From Clostridium sp. SM-530-WT-3G (GTDB lineage: Bacteria > Bacillota > Clostridia > Clostridiales > Clostridiaceae): a stretch of DNA of 64,000 nt. The notes beneath the pieces were generated by a model. The model did no database searches. It was not told the DNA's origin and saw only the letters and a list, made by a program, of their open reading frames with translations. Where the stretch lies: positions 1 through 64,000 of the forward strand of contig NZ_JABAGC010000004.1 in NCBI RefSeq assembly GCF_012843905.1, written 5' to 3'. The position numbers and the translations under genes are program-made. Within the stretch, counting starts at the first letter, position 1, and each line of letters starts with the position of its first letter. Shown piece after piece: positions 1 through 9,300 of the stretch.

Positions 1-318
1 AAAGCATTAATTATCACTAATGGATGGAATCGTTTCTTAAGAGCTGTAAGTGAAAGGTATAATAATAAAACTAACAAAAGATGGAAAAGCAAATCTAGAG
101 TTATTGACGATAAAATTAACCATATTGGACACAAAGTATCAGCTTGGTTTTGCGATTTTTATGGAATAGCAACTAAATATTTAGAGAACTATTTATCCTA
201 TTTTATATTATTTAACCTTGATTATTGCTTTAAGTCTATGGATATGTCCTACTCCCTAGTAAAATATTTTGGATTTATAAAAACAAGTAATATTAAAAAA
301 TCAGAACTTGTCTTGTAA
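1..318 (+). pseudogene. 3' end of a transposase (IS1595/ISXO2-like), cut by window edge
   Basis: An open frame runs from base 1 to a TAA at 316-318 (105 residues) with no start in the window. The protein contains a conserved His near NHIGHK followed by GIATKYLENYLSYF, which resembles the C-terminal signature of ISXO2/IS1595-type transposases that mobilise DNA by a DDE mechanism. The catalytic core would lie to the left, so whether the element is intact cannot be judged. No terminal inverted repeat was identified after the stop. The family call is from the short C-terminal motif only. Confidence 0.55.
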
Positions 319-429
319 TATATTTTTCACATCAATTTATGTTTAACTTCATATACTTCATAAAATATTAGGACCAGTTCCAGCCCACTAAAACTACTTG
401 TTTACATTTAACTTTGTATAACTTATAAA

Positions 430-515
430 CAACATTTTTTGAAAACAGCTCTATATGCTATTAAAACAGTACTATATCACACATATCTTATATATTTTAA
501 AACCTTAGCGTAACA
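430..515. repeat. Dispersed AT-rich repeat, copy 1 (degenerate)
   Basis: Shares the start CAACAT-T-rich-GAAAACAGCT and the tail ATATTTTAAAACCTTAGCGT with similar stretches at about 23322-23410 and 39013-39100. This copy is the most diverged. All three lie in gene-free DNA; likely remnants of a small non-autonomous element. Confidence 0.4.
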
Positions 516-560
516 TAAACTTATCAATTTAAATTAGATTTCAAATTGCAAAATTGCCTT

Positions 561-587
561 AAAAAAACATTGCCACAAAAGGCAATG
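561..587 (-). terminator. Rho-independent terminator of the DUF975 gene
   Basis: On the minus strand, stem CATTGCC / GGCAATG with a 6-base loop is followed by seven T. It lies 16 bases after the stop of the DUF975 gene. Confidence 0.85.
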
Positions 588-602
588 CTTGAAATATATT
601 TT

Positions 603-1277
603 TTATACAAAATAACTAGTCTCTTCTTTAGCCTTTTCATCAATAAGCTTATTATAAAAATCTGCAAGGGATACTGCTATATATGGTTCTACAATTATCA
701 TTCCTAAAGTTAATGTAAAATTAAAGAACTGTGGAAAATAGCCTTTAATAATGCATGCTGGTATTAATGCTAATAGAATCCACCCCATAAAACTAAATAA
801 TAAAGCAAATATCTCTAGCTTATGACCTTCTGTAAGTTCTTTGCTCCTTGTTATAGCTTCTTTAATTCCAATCTCAGGATTATCTACCCATATATAAAAT
901 GTCATAGAATAACTAATGGCTGCTATAAAACCTGGAATAACAAAAAGCAGTGACCAAAGTGTTATAAAAACAAACATTAATATTTTAATACCTAAAGCTT
1001 TAAAAAATTTGGTACATCCCTTTAATAGCAATGATATATCAATGAACTTCCTCCTGGATACATCTAGAACTATATTCATATATCCAAATATCAATAATGA
1101 ATCAACTACAATATTTATTATATCAAAGGTTGAATTCCAGTTGTTCATTATATCAGGAATTAGGTTCCAGACAAGTCCTGTTATACTATAAAGTATTGTG
1201 ATCAGTATCATCAAGTGCCACTTACCTTTTAAACTTTTCCTTGCATTCCTTTTAATTTCTTTAATACTAATATCCAT
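603..1277 (-). CDS. DUF975 family integral membrane protein
   Basis: 224 residues. The N-terminus (IKEIKRNARKSLKGKW) followed by several hydrophobic segments (about residues 20-40, 60-80, 95-120, 155-180, 185-205) is the DUF975 pattern of multi-pass membrane proteins of unknown function in Firmicutes. A soluble loop with repeated Glu/Lys lies near residues 130-150 (NPEIGIKEAITRSKELTEGHK), also typical. The start ATG follows GGGAGG by 11 bases. It is a single-gene unit with a strong terminator after it. No substrate or partner can be inferred. Confidence 0.85.
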   Translation of the reverse strand: MDISIKEIKRNARKSLKGKWHLMILITILYSITGLVWNLIPDIMNNWNSTFDIINIVVDSLLIFGYMNIVLDVSRRKFIDISLLLKGCTKFFKALGIKILMFVFITLWSLLFVIPGFIAAISYSMTFYIWVDNPEIGIKEAITRSKELTEGHKLEIFALLFSFMGWILLALIPACIIKGYFPQFFNFTLTLGMIIVEPYIAVSLADFYNKLIDEKAKEETSYFV

Positions 1278-1672
1278 TGATACATCATCCTCCCATCTTA
1301 ATAAGCTCTAATACTACCTTTATATAAAATATTATTAAATATGCTTATCTATGCTTCAATCTATAAAGTTTCTATGTATTAAATTTTACATAATACTGTA
1401 CAGCTATATTTCACCCTATTTTATAAACTCAAACTTTATAAGTTATATTACCGACTCGCAATTGTAATTATTGCCATATTATTATAAAAATATAGCTAAT
1501 TAATACATAAAAAAGAATATTATAATAATAAATTAATTTAAAATAAAAATATGGCATTATTCTAACAATGAGAATAATGCCATATTTTTATGACTTTTAT
1601 TTTTGCTACAAATGGGCAACACCTAAATAACAAATAAAATATCTTATTTTAAAATTCATTGTAATATTTCTA
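1278..1672. other. Intergenic region
   Basis: 395 bases, AT-rich. It holds the terminator of the downstream-reading inhibitor gene at 1551-1583 and presumably the DUF975 promoter. No other gene or motif was recognised. Confidence 0.7.
1543..1583 (-). terminator. Terminator of the chagasin-like gene (possibly bidirectional)
   Basis: Perfect 13-bp stem ATGGCATTATTCT / AGAATAATGCCAT with a 7-base loop at 1551-1583. Both flanks are T-rich on the exiting strand. Confidence 0.85.
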
Positions 1673-2431
1673 TTACTTTTCTTCTAATAGAATATTCTTA
1701 TCTTTATCAACTGTACATACATAAGTCTTTGTTTCGTATAATGAGCTTTCATCCCAAGGTCTTAAATACTTAAAAGTAATTTCAGTTGTACCTGCCTTTA
1801 ATCCTGAGAACTTCCAAGTAAATGTTCCTCCTGCTCCACATACTTCTGGATCAGTATTTTCAGAGATAAAATCCTTTGAATCAAGCTTTACAATACTATT
1901 ATCACCAATAGTGTATTCCCAAGTATAGCCTGTTGTTGGATTTCCATAAAGACTGACTTCTGCCTGCTTTTGCTTCTTTGCTTCATCTATATATGGCTCA
2001 GCAGATATGAGCTCACCTGATGGTTTAAACTTGTACAATTTACTACCAGTAACCATTGCACCATCTTGTCCTAGAAGATAAGTCTTTCCATCATCATTTA
2101 ACCAACCAGTTACCATAGATCCACTACCATCAAGATAGTACCACTTGTCTTTATAATTTATCCATCCAGTCTTCATATCGCCATTCTTATCAAGGTAATA
2201 CCATTTGCCTCCATCATTTAGCCATCCTATATCCATGTAGCCATTTTTATTAAAATGATACCACTTTCCATTAATATTGTCCCATCCAACAGACCATAAA
2301 CTTCCCTTAGTATACCACCATCCAGTTGAGTTTTGTCTCCATTCTGCATGAGCCTTTATTGGATTTAATCCTACTGCTGATACAATTACTAATGAAGATA
2401 ATAATACCTTTGTTAATAATCCTTTTTTCAT
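1673..2431 (-). CDS. Secreted chagasin-type (I42) protease inhibitor with cell-wall-binding repeats
   Basis: About 252 residues when started at the ATG at 2431, which lies 8 bases after GGGAG; a TTG five codons upstream is less likely. Residues 1-30 are a signal peptide. Residues about 31-150 hold five or six CW_binding_1 (choline-binding) repeats of the form GW-x-KWYYLD-x-G-x-M-x-TGW, which attach proteins to teichoic or cell-wall polymers. The C-terminal ~95 residues carry the three inhibitor I42 loop motifs in order: NPTTGYTW, GAGGTFTW and RPW. Known chagasins inhibit papain-like cysteine proteases, so this is probably a surface-held cysteine-protease inhibitor. Single gene with its own terminator. 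The architecture is seen; the inhibited protease is unknown. Confidence 0.8.
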   Translation of the reverse strand: MKKGLLTKVLLSSLVIVSAVGLNPIKAHAEWRQNSTGWWYTKGSLWSVGWDNINGKWYHFNKNGYMDIGWLNDGGKWYYLDKNGDMKTGWINYKDKWYYLDGSGSMVTGWLNDDGKTYLLGQDGAMVTGSKLYKFKPSGELISAEPYIDEAKKQKQAEVSLYGNPTTGYTWEYTIGDNSIVKLDSKDFISENTDPEVCGAGGTFTWKFSGLKAGTTEITFKYLRPWDESSLYETKTYVCTVDKDKNILLEEK

Positions 2432-2877
2432 CTTCCTATCTCCCAATCAATACTATTGTCTGTTCCTATAATTAAGAACAAGCAATATAATTTATCTCTT
2501 TAATTTTATCTTACACCCTTATATTACGTTTTGCAAATTCATCTATTCTCCCCTGCATTTCATAACTTTACATTTAATTTTTAATTGAGAACTTAATATT
2601 TTCCCACATTAAAATAAAAAGTCACAGTCTTTTTTCAAAATACTGCAACTTTTCAATCTAAACATTTATATTAGTGAACTACTCCAACTTAAAGAAAAAT
2701 GGGAATTCTCTATTTTGAAGTTTAAATTTACATATGACCTATAGCATCACCTTCTGGATCATGGCAGCATACACCAACTCTCAGGTTCATTTATAGTAAA
2801 CTTGTCACTTTAAAGTTGCATTAGTTAACAAAATAATCACCTAACTAATAAAAGAAACATTGATAATGTTTCTTTTA
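2432..2877. other. Intergenic region with a small gene remnant
   Basis: 446 bases upstream of the inhibitor gene. On the minus strand at 2731-2790 the frame reads GVCCHDPEGDAIGHM, which resembles the conserved end of VOC (glyoxalase-fold) proteins. No start, body or ribosome site survives, so it is at most debris. The rest is AT-rich and unremarkable apart from the terminator at 2847-2879. Confidence 0.45.
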
Positions 2878-2879
2878 TT
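2847..2879 (-). terminator. Terminator overlapping the stop of the PNPOx-like gene
   Basis: 15-bp stem AATAAAAGAAACATT / AATGTTTCTTTTATT with a 3-base loop. The stop codon at 2878-2880 lies inside the stem. Confidence 0.75.
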
Positions 2880-3345
2880 AATGCTCCTTGCATGTCCAAT
2901 TATCAACCACTAATTTTATTACAGCAATTTCTTTAACCATTTCTTCAGTAAATACCCACTCCTGCTTTTTGCTATAATGCATCATAATACTGTTTAACCC
3001 AATGATTTTCTCAGTAATATCTTCAACTAATGACACTTCTCCCTTGCCTATAATACTTGCATATAAATATGAATAGCCACATGCTGTATCATGTTTTACA
3101 AGCTGATGTTTTGTATCCATTTCAAATCCAATATGCTTTTGAGATTTAATTAAGTTGATTTTCTTGCCTTCTTTTGCACCATGAAAATATAAAATAAGCT
3201 TTCCATCATCTTCTTTAATTCCAAAGTTCAATGGAAGTATATATACTCCATCTTCATCTATAAAACCTAATCTGCAGCAGTCACACTTCTGCATGATTTT
3301 TATCATTTTATTATAATCAGTTATTTCTCTGTCTTTTCTTCTCAT
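2878..3345 (-). CDS. Pyridoxamine 5'-phosphate oxidase-fold (NimA-like) flavoprotein
   Basis: 155 residues from the ATG at 3345 (MRRKDREI), chosen because GGGAGGT lies 4 bases upstream; the longer reading frame starts inside the leader. The split-barrel FMN-binding family is recognised by DYNKMIKIMQKCDCCRLGF, YILPLNFG, LYFHGAKEGKK and the CGYSYLYASIIGKGEV strand. Such NimA-related proteins reduce or bind FMN, haem or nitroimidazoles; the substrate here is unknown. Single-gene unit with a terminator on the stop codon. Confidence 0.8.
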   Translation of the reverse strand: MRRKDREITDYNKMIKIMQKCDCCRLGFIDEDGVYILPLNFGIKEDDGKLILYFHGAKEGKKINLIKSQKHIGFEMDTKHQLVKHDTACGYSYLYASIIGKGEVSLVEDITEKIIGLNSIMMHYSKKQEWVFTEEMVKEIAVIKLVVDNWTCKEH

Positions 3346-3700
3346 ATTACCTCCCAATAAAATACTATAGCAAAAATTCTTTTTACTACTCATAATTACC
3401 AGAACATTTTATCTTTCATTTTGCTAATAATATAACCTTACTACCCCTTATTTTTATGCACATTTTACCTGTTTTTAAGTATTAATCGTCTTCAAATTCC
3501 TTGTATAATTATTACTCTTAGAATTTGTATAAGATTTCCTTATATGACTCATACTTTTTAAATTATATATTATCATTACACAAGCTTCAAGGGAATCCTT
3601 CTACTTTTCTTTCAACCTATACTATAAAATAGAATAATGCTCATAATAAAAAAGCATTAAAAGAAATTTCTATAGTTTCTTTTAATGCTTTTTTATTATT
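3346..3700. other. Intergenic region
   Basis: 355 bases. Contains the terminator of the first FNT gene at 3648-3694 and an AT-rich stretch that presumably carries the promoter of the PNPOx-like gene. No gene remnant was recognised. Confidence 0.6.
3648..3694 (-). terminator. Terminator of FNT channel 1
   Basis: 16-bp stem AAAGCATTAAAAGAAA / TTTCTTTTAATGCTTT (3651-3666, 3676-3691), flanked by further T/A. A degenerate version follows the paralogue at 5181-5212. Confidence 0.85.
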
Positions 3701-4465
3701 CTACTTGTCTTTAATACTTGAAATATATAGTAGTCCTCCTAAAAGAACTCCTCCACCTATTATATTTCCAACTACAACCCAGATCATATTATGTAAAACA
3801 CCTGCTGCTGGAAGGCTTCCTGTTGCAAAATATGCAACTGAGAATGTTGCCATATTAGCAATACAGTGTTCAAAACCTGCTACTACAAATGTGAAAACAC
3901 ATAAGAACATAAGAATTATCTTTGCTGTTTCACTTTTAAGTCTTACACCACTATATACAGCAAGACAAACACTAAAGTTACATAATATTCCTCTAAAAAC
4001 TAGCTGTATTGCTGATAAGCTTACTTTTGTATGAACTACAGGTTCAACATAAGATTTTACAATATCCATGCTAGCACCACTAGCTACAAAAATATAGGCA
4101 AATATAAAAATACCAATAAAGTTTCCTATAAATGAATAAATCCATATTTTAGCTGTAGACCCTATGCTTACTTTCTTTTTAATTATTCCAATAAACATTA
4201 CTAAATTATTACCTGTAAAAAGTTCTCCACCTAATAATACAACAGCTATTATTGCAAAACTAAATAATGCAGCTCCTGATATTCTAGCTGCTTCTGGGAA
4301 GTTTTTCGAAAGAATAGCTCCCACTACATTTGAAAGAACAGTAGCAAACAATATAAATACTCCTGCCATTATAGCTCGTGCAAAGTACTTCACTAAACTT
4401 CCATTAGCAATCTCTACTTTACTCACTGCCGAATTTGCCATACTTTCAATATCACTATCGTACAT
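3701..4465 (-). CDS. Formate/nitrite transporter (FNT) family channel 1
   Basis: 254 residues, six hydrophobic segments, and the FNT central motif GFEHCIANM with the conserved pore His. FNT channels are pentameric and pass formate, nitrite, hydrosulfide or related monovalent anions across the cytoplasmic membrane; which one cannot be told from sequence. The ATG is 6 bases after AGAGGTG. A close paralogue with the same length, start context and terminator lies at 5231-5995, so the two arose by tandem duplication. No pfl or nitrite-reductase genes are adjacent. Confidence 0.9.
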   Translation of the reverse strand: MYDSDIESMANSAVSKVEIANGSLVKYFARAIMAGVFILFATVLSNVVGAILSKNFPEAARISGAALFSFAIIAVVLLGGELFTGNNLVMFIGIIKKKVSIGSTAKIWIYSFIGNFIGIFIFAYIFVASGASMDIVKSYVEPVVHTKVSLSAIQLVFRGILCNFSVCLAVYSGVRLKSETAKIILMFLCVFTFVVAGFEHCIANMATFSVAYFATGSLPAAGVLHNMIWVVVGNIIGGGVLLGGLLYISSIKDK

Positions 4466-4642
4466 TTTTACACCTCTTCATCTTTTGTTTGTAATCCTTG
4501 CATATTATACATTATCAATCATAATTTGTATATATTCTTTATTAGATATAATAAGCACTCAAAGTAAGTCCAATAATAAAATTAAAAATAATTTCCCCAA
4601 TTAAATTTATTTCTGTTTATTTTAAGTTCTTAAAATTAATAA

Positions 4643-4685
4643 AACAGCAATAATTGATTAAGTTTTTTAAAATCAATTATTACTG
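4643..4685 (-). terminator. Terminator left behind by the PhzF remnant
   Basis: Stem ACAG(C)AATAATTGA / TCAATTATT(A)CTGT around a 14-base loop, followed on the minus strand by TTTTATT. It lies 13 bases past the stop of the PhzF fragment. Confidence 0.65.
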
Positions 4686-4697
4686 TCTTTATACATT

Positions 4698-4845
4698 TTA
4701 ATATTCAATTTCTGTTTTAAAAGCAATAACTGTATTTCCTAAAATCTGCACTGAAACAGCTTTACCATTGTCCTTTTCAACATGAACATGCATTGTTCCA
4801 TCTCTTTTAATAGCTTCACCTTGAATAATATCAAAATCAATTTAT
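4698..4845 (-). pseudogene. 3' fragment of a PhzF-family isomerase gene
   Basis: A minus-strand frame ending at the TAA at 4698-4700 reads IIQGEAIKRDGTMHVHVEK and then VSVQILGNTVIAF. This is the C-terminal signature of PhzF/YddE-type diaminopimelate-epimerase-fold proteins (QGE-x-x-R, then V-x-GNxVxxF). An in-frame stop lies just upstream and there is no start or ribosome site. Only about 48 of the usual ~260-300 codons remain. It is debris between the two FNT genes. Confidence 0.65.
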
Positions 4846-4862
4846 CTTAAGCAATATTATAG

Positions 4863-5183
4863 TTACTTAATATTAATCTTATAAACTCTGGAATCTTCAC
4901 CGTGCGTATCCTTCATGATTTTATAGAATGTATATCCATATTTCTCATACAATCCAGTTTCACCAGTTGAAATATAAATCTGCTTAGCTCCATAATTTTT
5001 AGCTGTTTTATATCCATGCTCCAAAAGAATTCCTGCATACCTATTCCCTCTATACTGTGGAAAAGTATATACAAATCCTATCCATGGAGTAAGTCCACTA
5101 TCTCTTATGTCATCCTCTTCTGCCAATGTACAGAAAGATACAAGTTCTTTATCATTTGTAAGTAAAATATTAATAAAAGACAT
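4863..5183 (-). pseudogene. N-terminally truncated GNAT acetyltransferase
   Basis: An open frame of 106 codons that begins in the middle of a GNAT fold: LVSFCTLAEEDDI is strand 2-3, and YTFPQYRGNRYAGILLEH contains the acetyl-CoA-binding Q/RxxGxx(G/A) loop, followed by IYISTGETGLYEKYGY. Full-length relatives have about 60 more residues at the front. The only ATG lies inside the hairpin that terminates FNT channel 2 and has no ribosome site, so expression is doubtful. The junction suggests deletion of the front of the gene when FNT 2 was placed next to it. Confidence 0.7.
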
Positions 5184-5212
5184 TAAAAGAAATATGTTAA
5201 TTTCCCTTAATG
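5181..5212 (-). terminator. Terminator of FNT channel 2 (degenerate copy of the FNT 1 terminator)
   Basis: Minus-strand stem CATTAAGGGAAAT / ATTTCTTTTAATG with G-U pairs, then TCTTTTATT. Corresponds to the hairpin at 3648-3694. Confidence 0.65.
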
Positions 5213-5230
5213 CCTTTTGTTTTAATTATA

Positions 5231-5995
5231 TTAATTATCTTTAATGCTAGATATGTGTATTAGTCCTCCTAAAAGAACTCCACCACCTATAATATTTCCA
5301 ATAACAACCCATAAAAGATTATTTAAAACTCCTGCTACTGGAATACTTCCTGAAGCAAAATATGATATTGAAAATACAGCTAAATTAGCAATACTATGTT
5401 CGAATCCTGCAACTACAAATGTAAAAACGCACAAAAACATAAGTACCATTTTTCCAACTTCACTCTTAAGTCTTATACCACTATATACAGCAAGGCATAC
5501 ACTGAAGTTACATAAGATTCCTCTAAAAATCAACTGCATTACTGATAGGTTTACTTTTGCAGAAACTACAGGTTCTACATAAGATTTTATAAGATCAAAG
5601 CTTGCACCACTTGCTACAAAAAGATAAGCAAATACAAATATGCCAACAAAGTTTCCTAAAAATGAATAAATCCATATTTTCATTGTAGCTTGTAAACTTA
5701 CTTTCTTTTTGATTAACCCTATAATCATAACTAAATTATTACCAGTAAATAGTTCTCCACCAAAGAATACAACTGCTATTATTGCAAAACTAAATAATGC
5801 TGCTCCTGATATTTTAGCAGCTTCAGGAAAGTTTTCAGAAAGAACTGCTCCCACTACATTTGAAAGAATTGTAGCTAGTAATATAAATATTCCAGCCATC
5901 ATAGCTCGTCCAAAATATTTAATAAAACTTGAATCAGCTATATTAAGCTTGCTTTCCGATGAACTTGCTAATTTTTCAACGTCACTATAATACAT
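5231..5995 (-). CDS. Formate/nitrite transporter (FNT) family channel 2
   Basis: 254 residues from the ATG at 5995 (MYYSDVEK), which has the same AGAGGTG-TAAAA spacing as the paralogue at 3701-4465; a start five codons upstream would break that match. Six membrane segments and the pore motif GFEHSIANL are present. The two proteins align end to end, differing mainly in the N-terminus and conservative membrane substitutions. Two diverged copies may serve different anions or growth conditions, but nothing in the sequence shows which. Confidence 0.9.
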   Translation of the reverse strand: MYYSDVEKLASSSESKLNIADSSFIKYFGRAMMAGIFILLATILSNVVGAVLSENFPEAAKISGAALFSFAIIAVVFFGGELFTGNNLVMIIGLIKKKVSLQATMKIWIYSFLGNFVGIFVFAYLFVASGASFDLIKSYVEPVVSAKVNLSVMQLIFRGILCNFSVCLAVYSGIRLKSEVGKMVLMFLCVFTFVVAGFEHSIANLAVFSISYFASGSIPVAGVLNNLLWVVIGNIIGGGVLLGGLIHISSIKDN

Positions 5996-6350
5996 TTTTA
6001 CACCTCTCAATTATTAATAATCACTTATTCCCTCAAAATTATACATTATTTCTATATTTTTGTATATATTATAGTTGCATTTCTCTTAAACAAATGTTAT
6101 ATCCTATCAAACACTAACCATAACATTAATAGTTAATTAAAACTTTTTCCACTCATGCTTTAAAAGTGCATATTGATATGTATTTTCTTATTTAGGCGTA
6201 CCATCTAGATTATTTGTATAAAATTAAATCTATACATGATTATATAAACAAAAACTCTCTCTATAGAAACAGTCTTAACTATCATCTATAAAGAGAGTTA
6301 TAAATTTAATATATTAATTACTATATATATTAGTTATCTAAATCCTATAC
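5996..6350. other. Intergenic region
   Basis: 355 bases upstream of FNT 2, containing the adhesin terminator at 6253-6299. Nothing else was recognised. Confidence 0.6.
6253..6299 (-). terminator. Terminator of the LPQAG adhesin gene
   Basis: Minus-strand stem AACTCTCTTTATAG / CTATAGAGAGAGTT (one G-U pair), loop of about 19, then TTTGTTT. Confidence 0.8.
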
Positions 6351-9300
6351 CTAATTAGTATGCTTCTTTCTAATTTCGATTCCAACACCTAATACTACTA
6401 AAATAGCACCAAGAACAACCAATACTTTTGTATCAATCATTGAACCTGCTTGAGGAAGCCTTGATTTACTTTGTGATGTTTTTTCAGATTTATTAGGTTT
6501 ATCAGTATTAGACTGTGAATTACTAATTGTACTACCATTTGGATTGTTATTTCCTGGATTAATTATTGGTATATTAGTATTAGGATTTGTCTGCCCATTA
6601 TTTATAGATGGATTATCACTTGGATTTTCTGGATTTGTTTCATCAGGCTGTTTGTTTGAATTATCGTCATCATCATCATCATCTGAATTATTATGATGGT
6701 GGTGATGACCGCCAGATGAAGAACCTCCGCCATTATCTTCTTTATTATTAAGGCATACAGGAATTTCACTTGTATAATCACTCATAGTTCCATCCTCATT
6801 TATTTCAGCATAAGTCACATTTCCATCTACATCTATATTACAGCAGTAAATAGTACTATTTAACGAATACCCATTTGGTGCTTTAGTCTCCTTTAAATAA
6901 TATTTTGTATTCTTAGCCAAATAATTTACCTTGAAAATAACAATATATTTAGAGCCATCCCATAAAGCTTCTTTGTTTAATGATACTGCTGATGAAGTTG
7001 TACACTCTGGATCAGTATATAACGTAAATTCAGCTCCACTTCCTTCATTCACATTGACTCCAGTCTTATTATCACTAAATGCTTTAATAAGACTTATATC
7101 TATATCCTTAACTACTATAAATTCATCAGTAAACTTAAGATTAACAGTTTCATTTTCTGATGAAATAGTAACCTCCTGGTCAACAGCAGTTTCATATCCT
7201 TCAGGAGCCTTTATTTCTCTTACAATATAATCTCCATACTTAACCTTCTTAAATGTAACCTTACCATCATCATCAGTAGTTGATTCACTGTCAGTATAAT
7301 CCATAATCTTATTATCAGATTTTCTAATTAATTGAAATTTAGCTCCTGGAAGCTTATGCGTTTCATCATTCTTATCAACTTTAACTATATTTATAGTACC
7401 CTTTTCACCACGTGCGCCTACACCATATTCATCAAATCTTACAAATTTAGACTCTTGTGTTGTAACAGATTTTATTTCGTTGCTTTCAATAGATACTTTA
7501 TTAGTATACTTTGTTTGATTAATTAATACAGGTGTTTCGAACTTAAGCAAAAATGAATCATTTGTTGGTTTTGGATAGCTTATTGTGATTTTACCTGTTG
7601 ATATATCATAATCAACACTATAATCACTTTGTGGCACTGGCTCCTTATCACCAGTAATATTACCATTAGAATCCAACTTTACTTTATAAAATTCTAAAGT
7701 ATCACTATCTAGCTTTAACCCTTCTGGAAGTTCATCAATTATAGTCATATTATTAAGCATTATATTATTCTGATTTACATAAACCTCCCATGTTATAAAA
7801 TCATCTCCATCATTATAAGCACATTTTTTCTGTATTAAGAAATTTTTAACTTCAACTTCAGCTTCTTTAATTACAGGCTTTGAAAACTCATCTGCATTTA
7901 ATTTAGCTGTGTTTTTAGCTTTAAAACTAGAATTTTCATTATACTTTTTATCACCAGATATCTTAGTCTTATATTTTATAATATATGAATCTTCACGCAC
8001 ATCACTTCCAAATTCATAAGTTAAAGTTCCACCCTTAGATGGATTTCCAGCTTCTGCTTCAGTATATTTTACAGTACTACTTGGAAGATTAGAATCTTTC
8101 TTACTATCTCCTTGTTGTTTATCTTCAATTGAAAATGTATCAACTACATACTCCTGACCTTCAGGTATAATATCTGTAAGTACAGCATTTGTTATAGGAT
8201 TATGAGAACTATTAACAATTATAGTCCATTCGATTGTTCTATCATCTTTATTATAACTACCCTTCTTTTCAAGAACAGTAGTATTTATACTCTTAAATGC
8301 AGTAGCTGAATACCCGTCTAATTTTAATCCTTCACCTTTAAGAGTAGATGTGTTTTTAACTAAATTACTAACCAAACCATTTTTATTTCTAAACTCTTTC
8401 AAAACACTATCTTTCAATTTAGTAGTAACTATAATTACATACTCATCATCTAAAAAACCAAGATCAATATAACTCTTATTATCACCATCTATAGATAATG
8501 AATTAATTGTCTTCACTGGAGATTTATCTGGTTTGCCAAAATCCTCTGCTTTATACACATCTGCACTTTTAAATTCCTGATTATCTGAAAGCGACTCATA
8601 CAATCTAGCATTTTTAATTTTTATTTTACTCAAATTCACATTTACTTTCCATACTATTAAGTCTGTAACTTTATTACCTTGACCAGATACAAGTGATTTT
8701 TTTATCATTTCCCCTATAGTACCTATTTTAACTGAAGGTGAAACAGACTCCTGCACAAATTTTTGCTCAATGTAAATTTTGGCTTTATTATCAACTATCT
8801 TCTCAGCACCAAAAGATTCAGTATAAACATCATCTTTTAATTTAGTTTTTATTGTTATTGTCTTCTTTTCTTTAATTTCTGGATAACTAATAAATATAGT
8901 AGAACCGGATATAGATACAGTTCCATCTTTTGCTGTAATATCAGCAATTTCTGGCATCTTAAAGATATCAGTATTAATTTTATCTTCTACAACTACATCT
9001 TTAAGCTCCATATTACTATTATTAATAGAAATATTCCAAATAACTTGTTTTCCATTAGCATCATACTTACCTGTCTTTTTTATATAATCATTTAATATAT
9101 CAACCTTAGCTGTAGCCTTGCATAATTCTGAAGCAGTATCCTCATTATTATCCTTTAATATTGCAGCATTATTAATTGTATATGTTTCTCCAATTGAATC
9201 TACAATCTTTTGTGTAGGCTGTGTTTTAAACTTTATACAATGCTCTTCATTTTTCTTTATTTCCTCAAAGGTATATTTAAATTTACTTCCATCAAAACAA

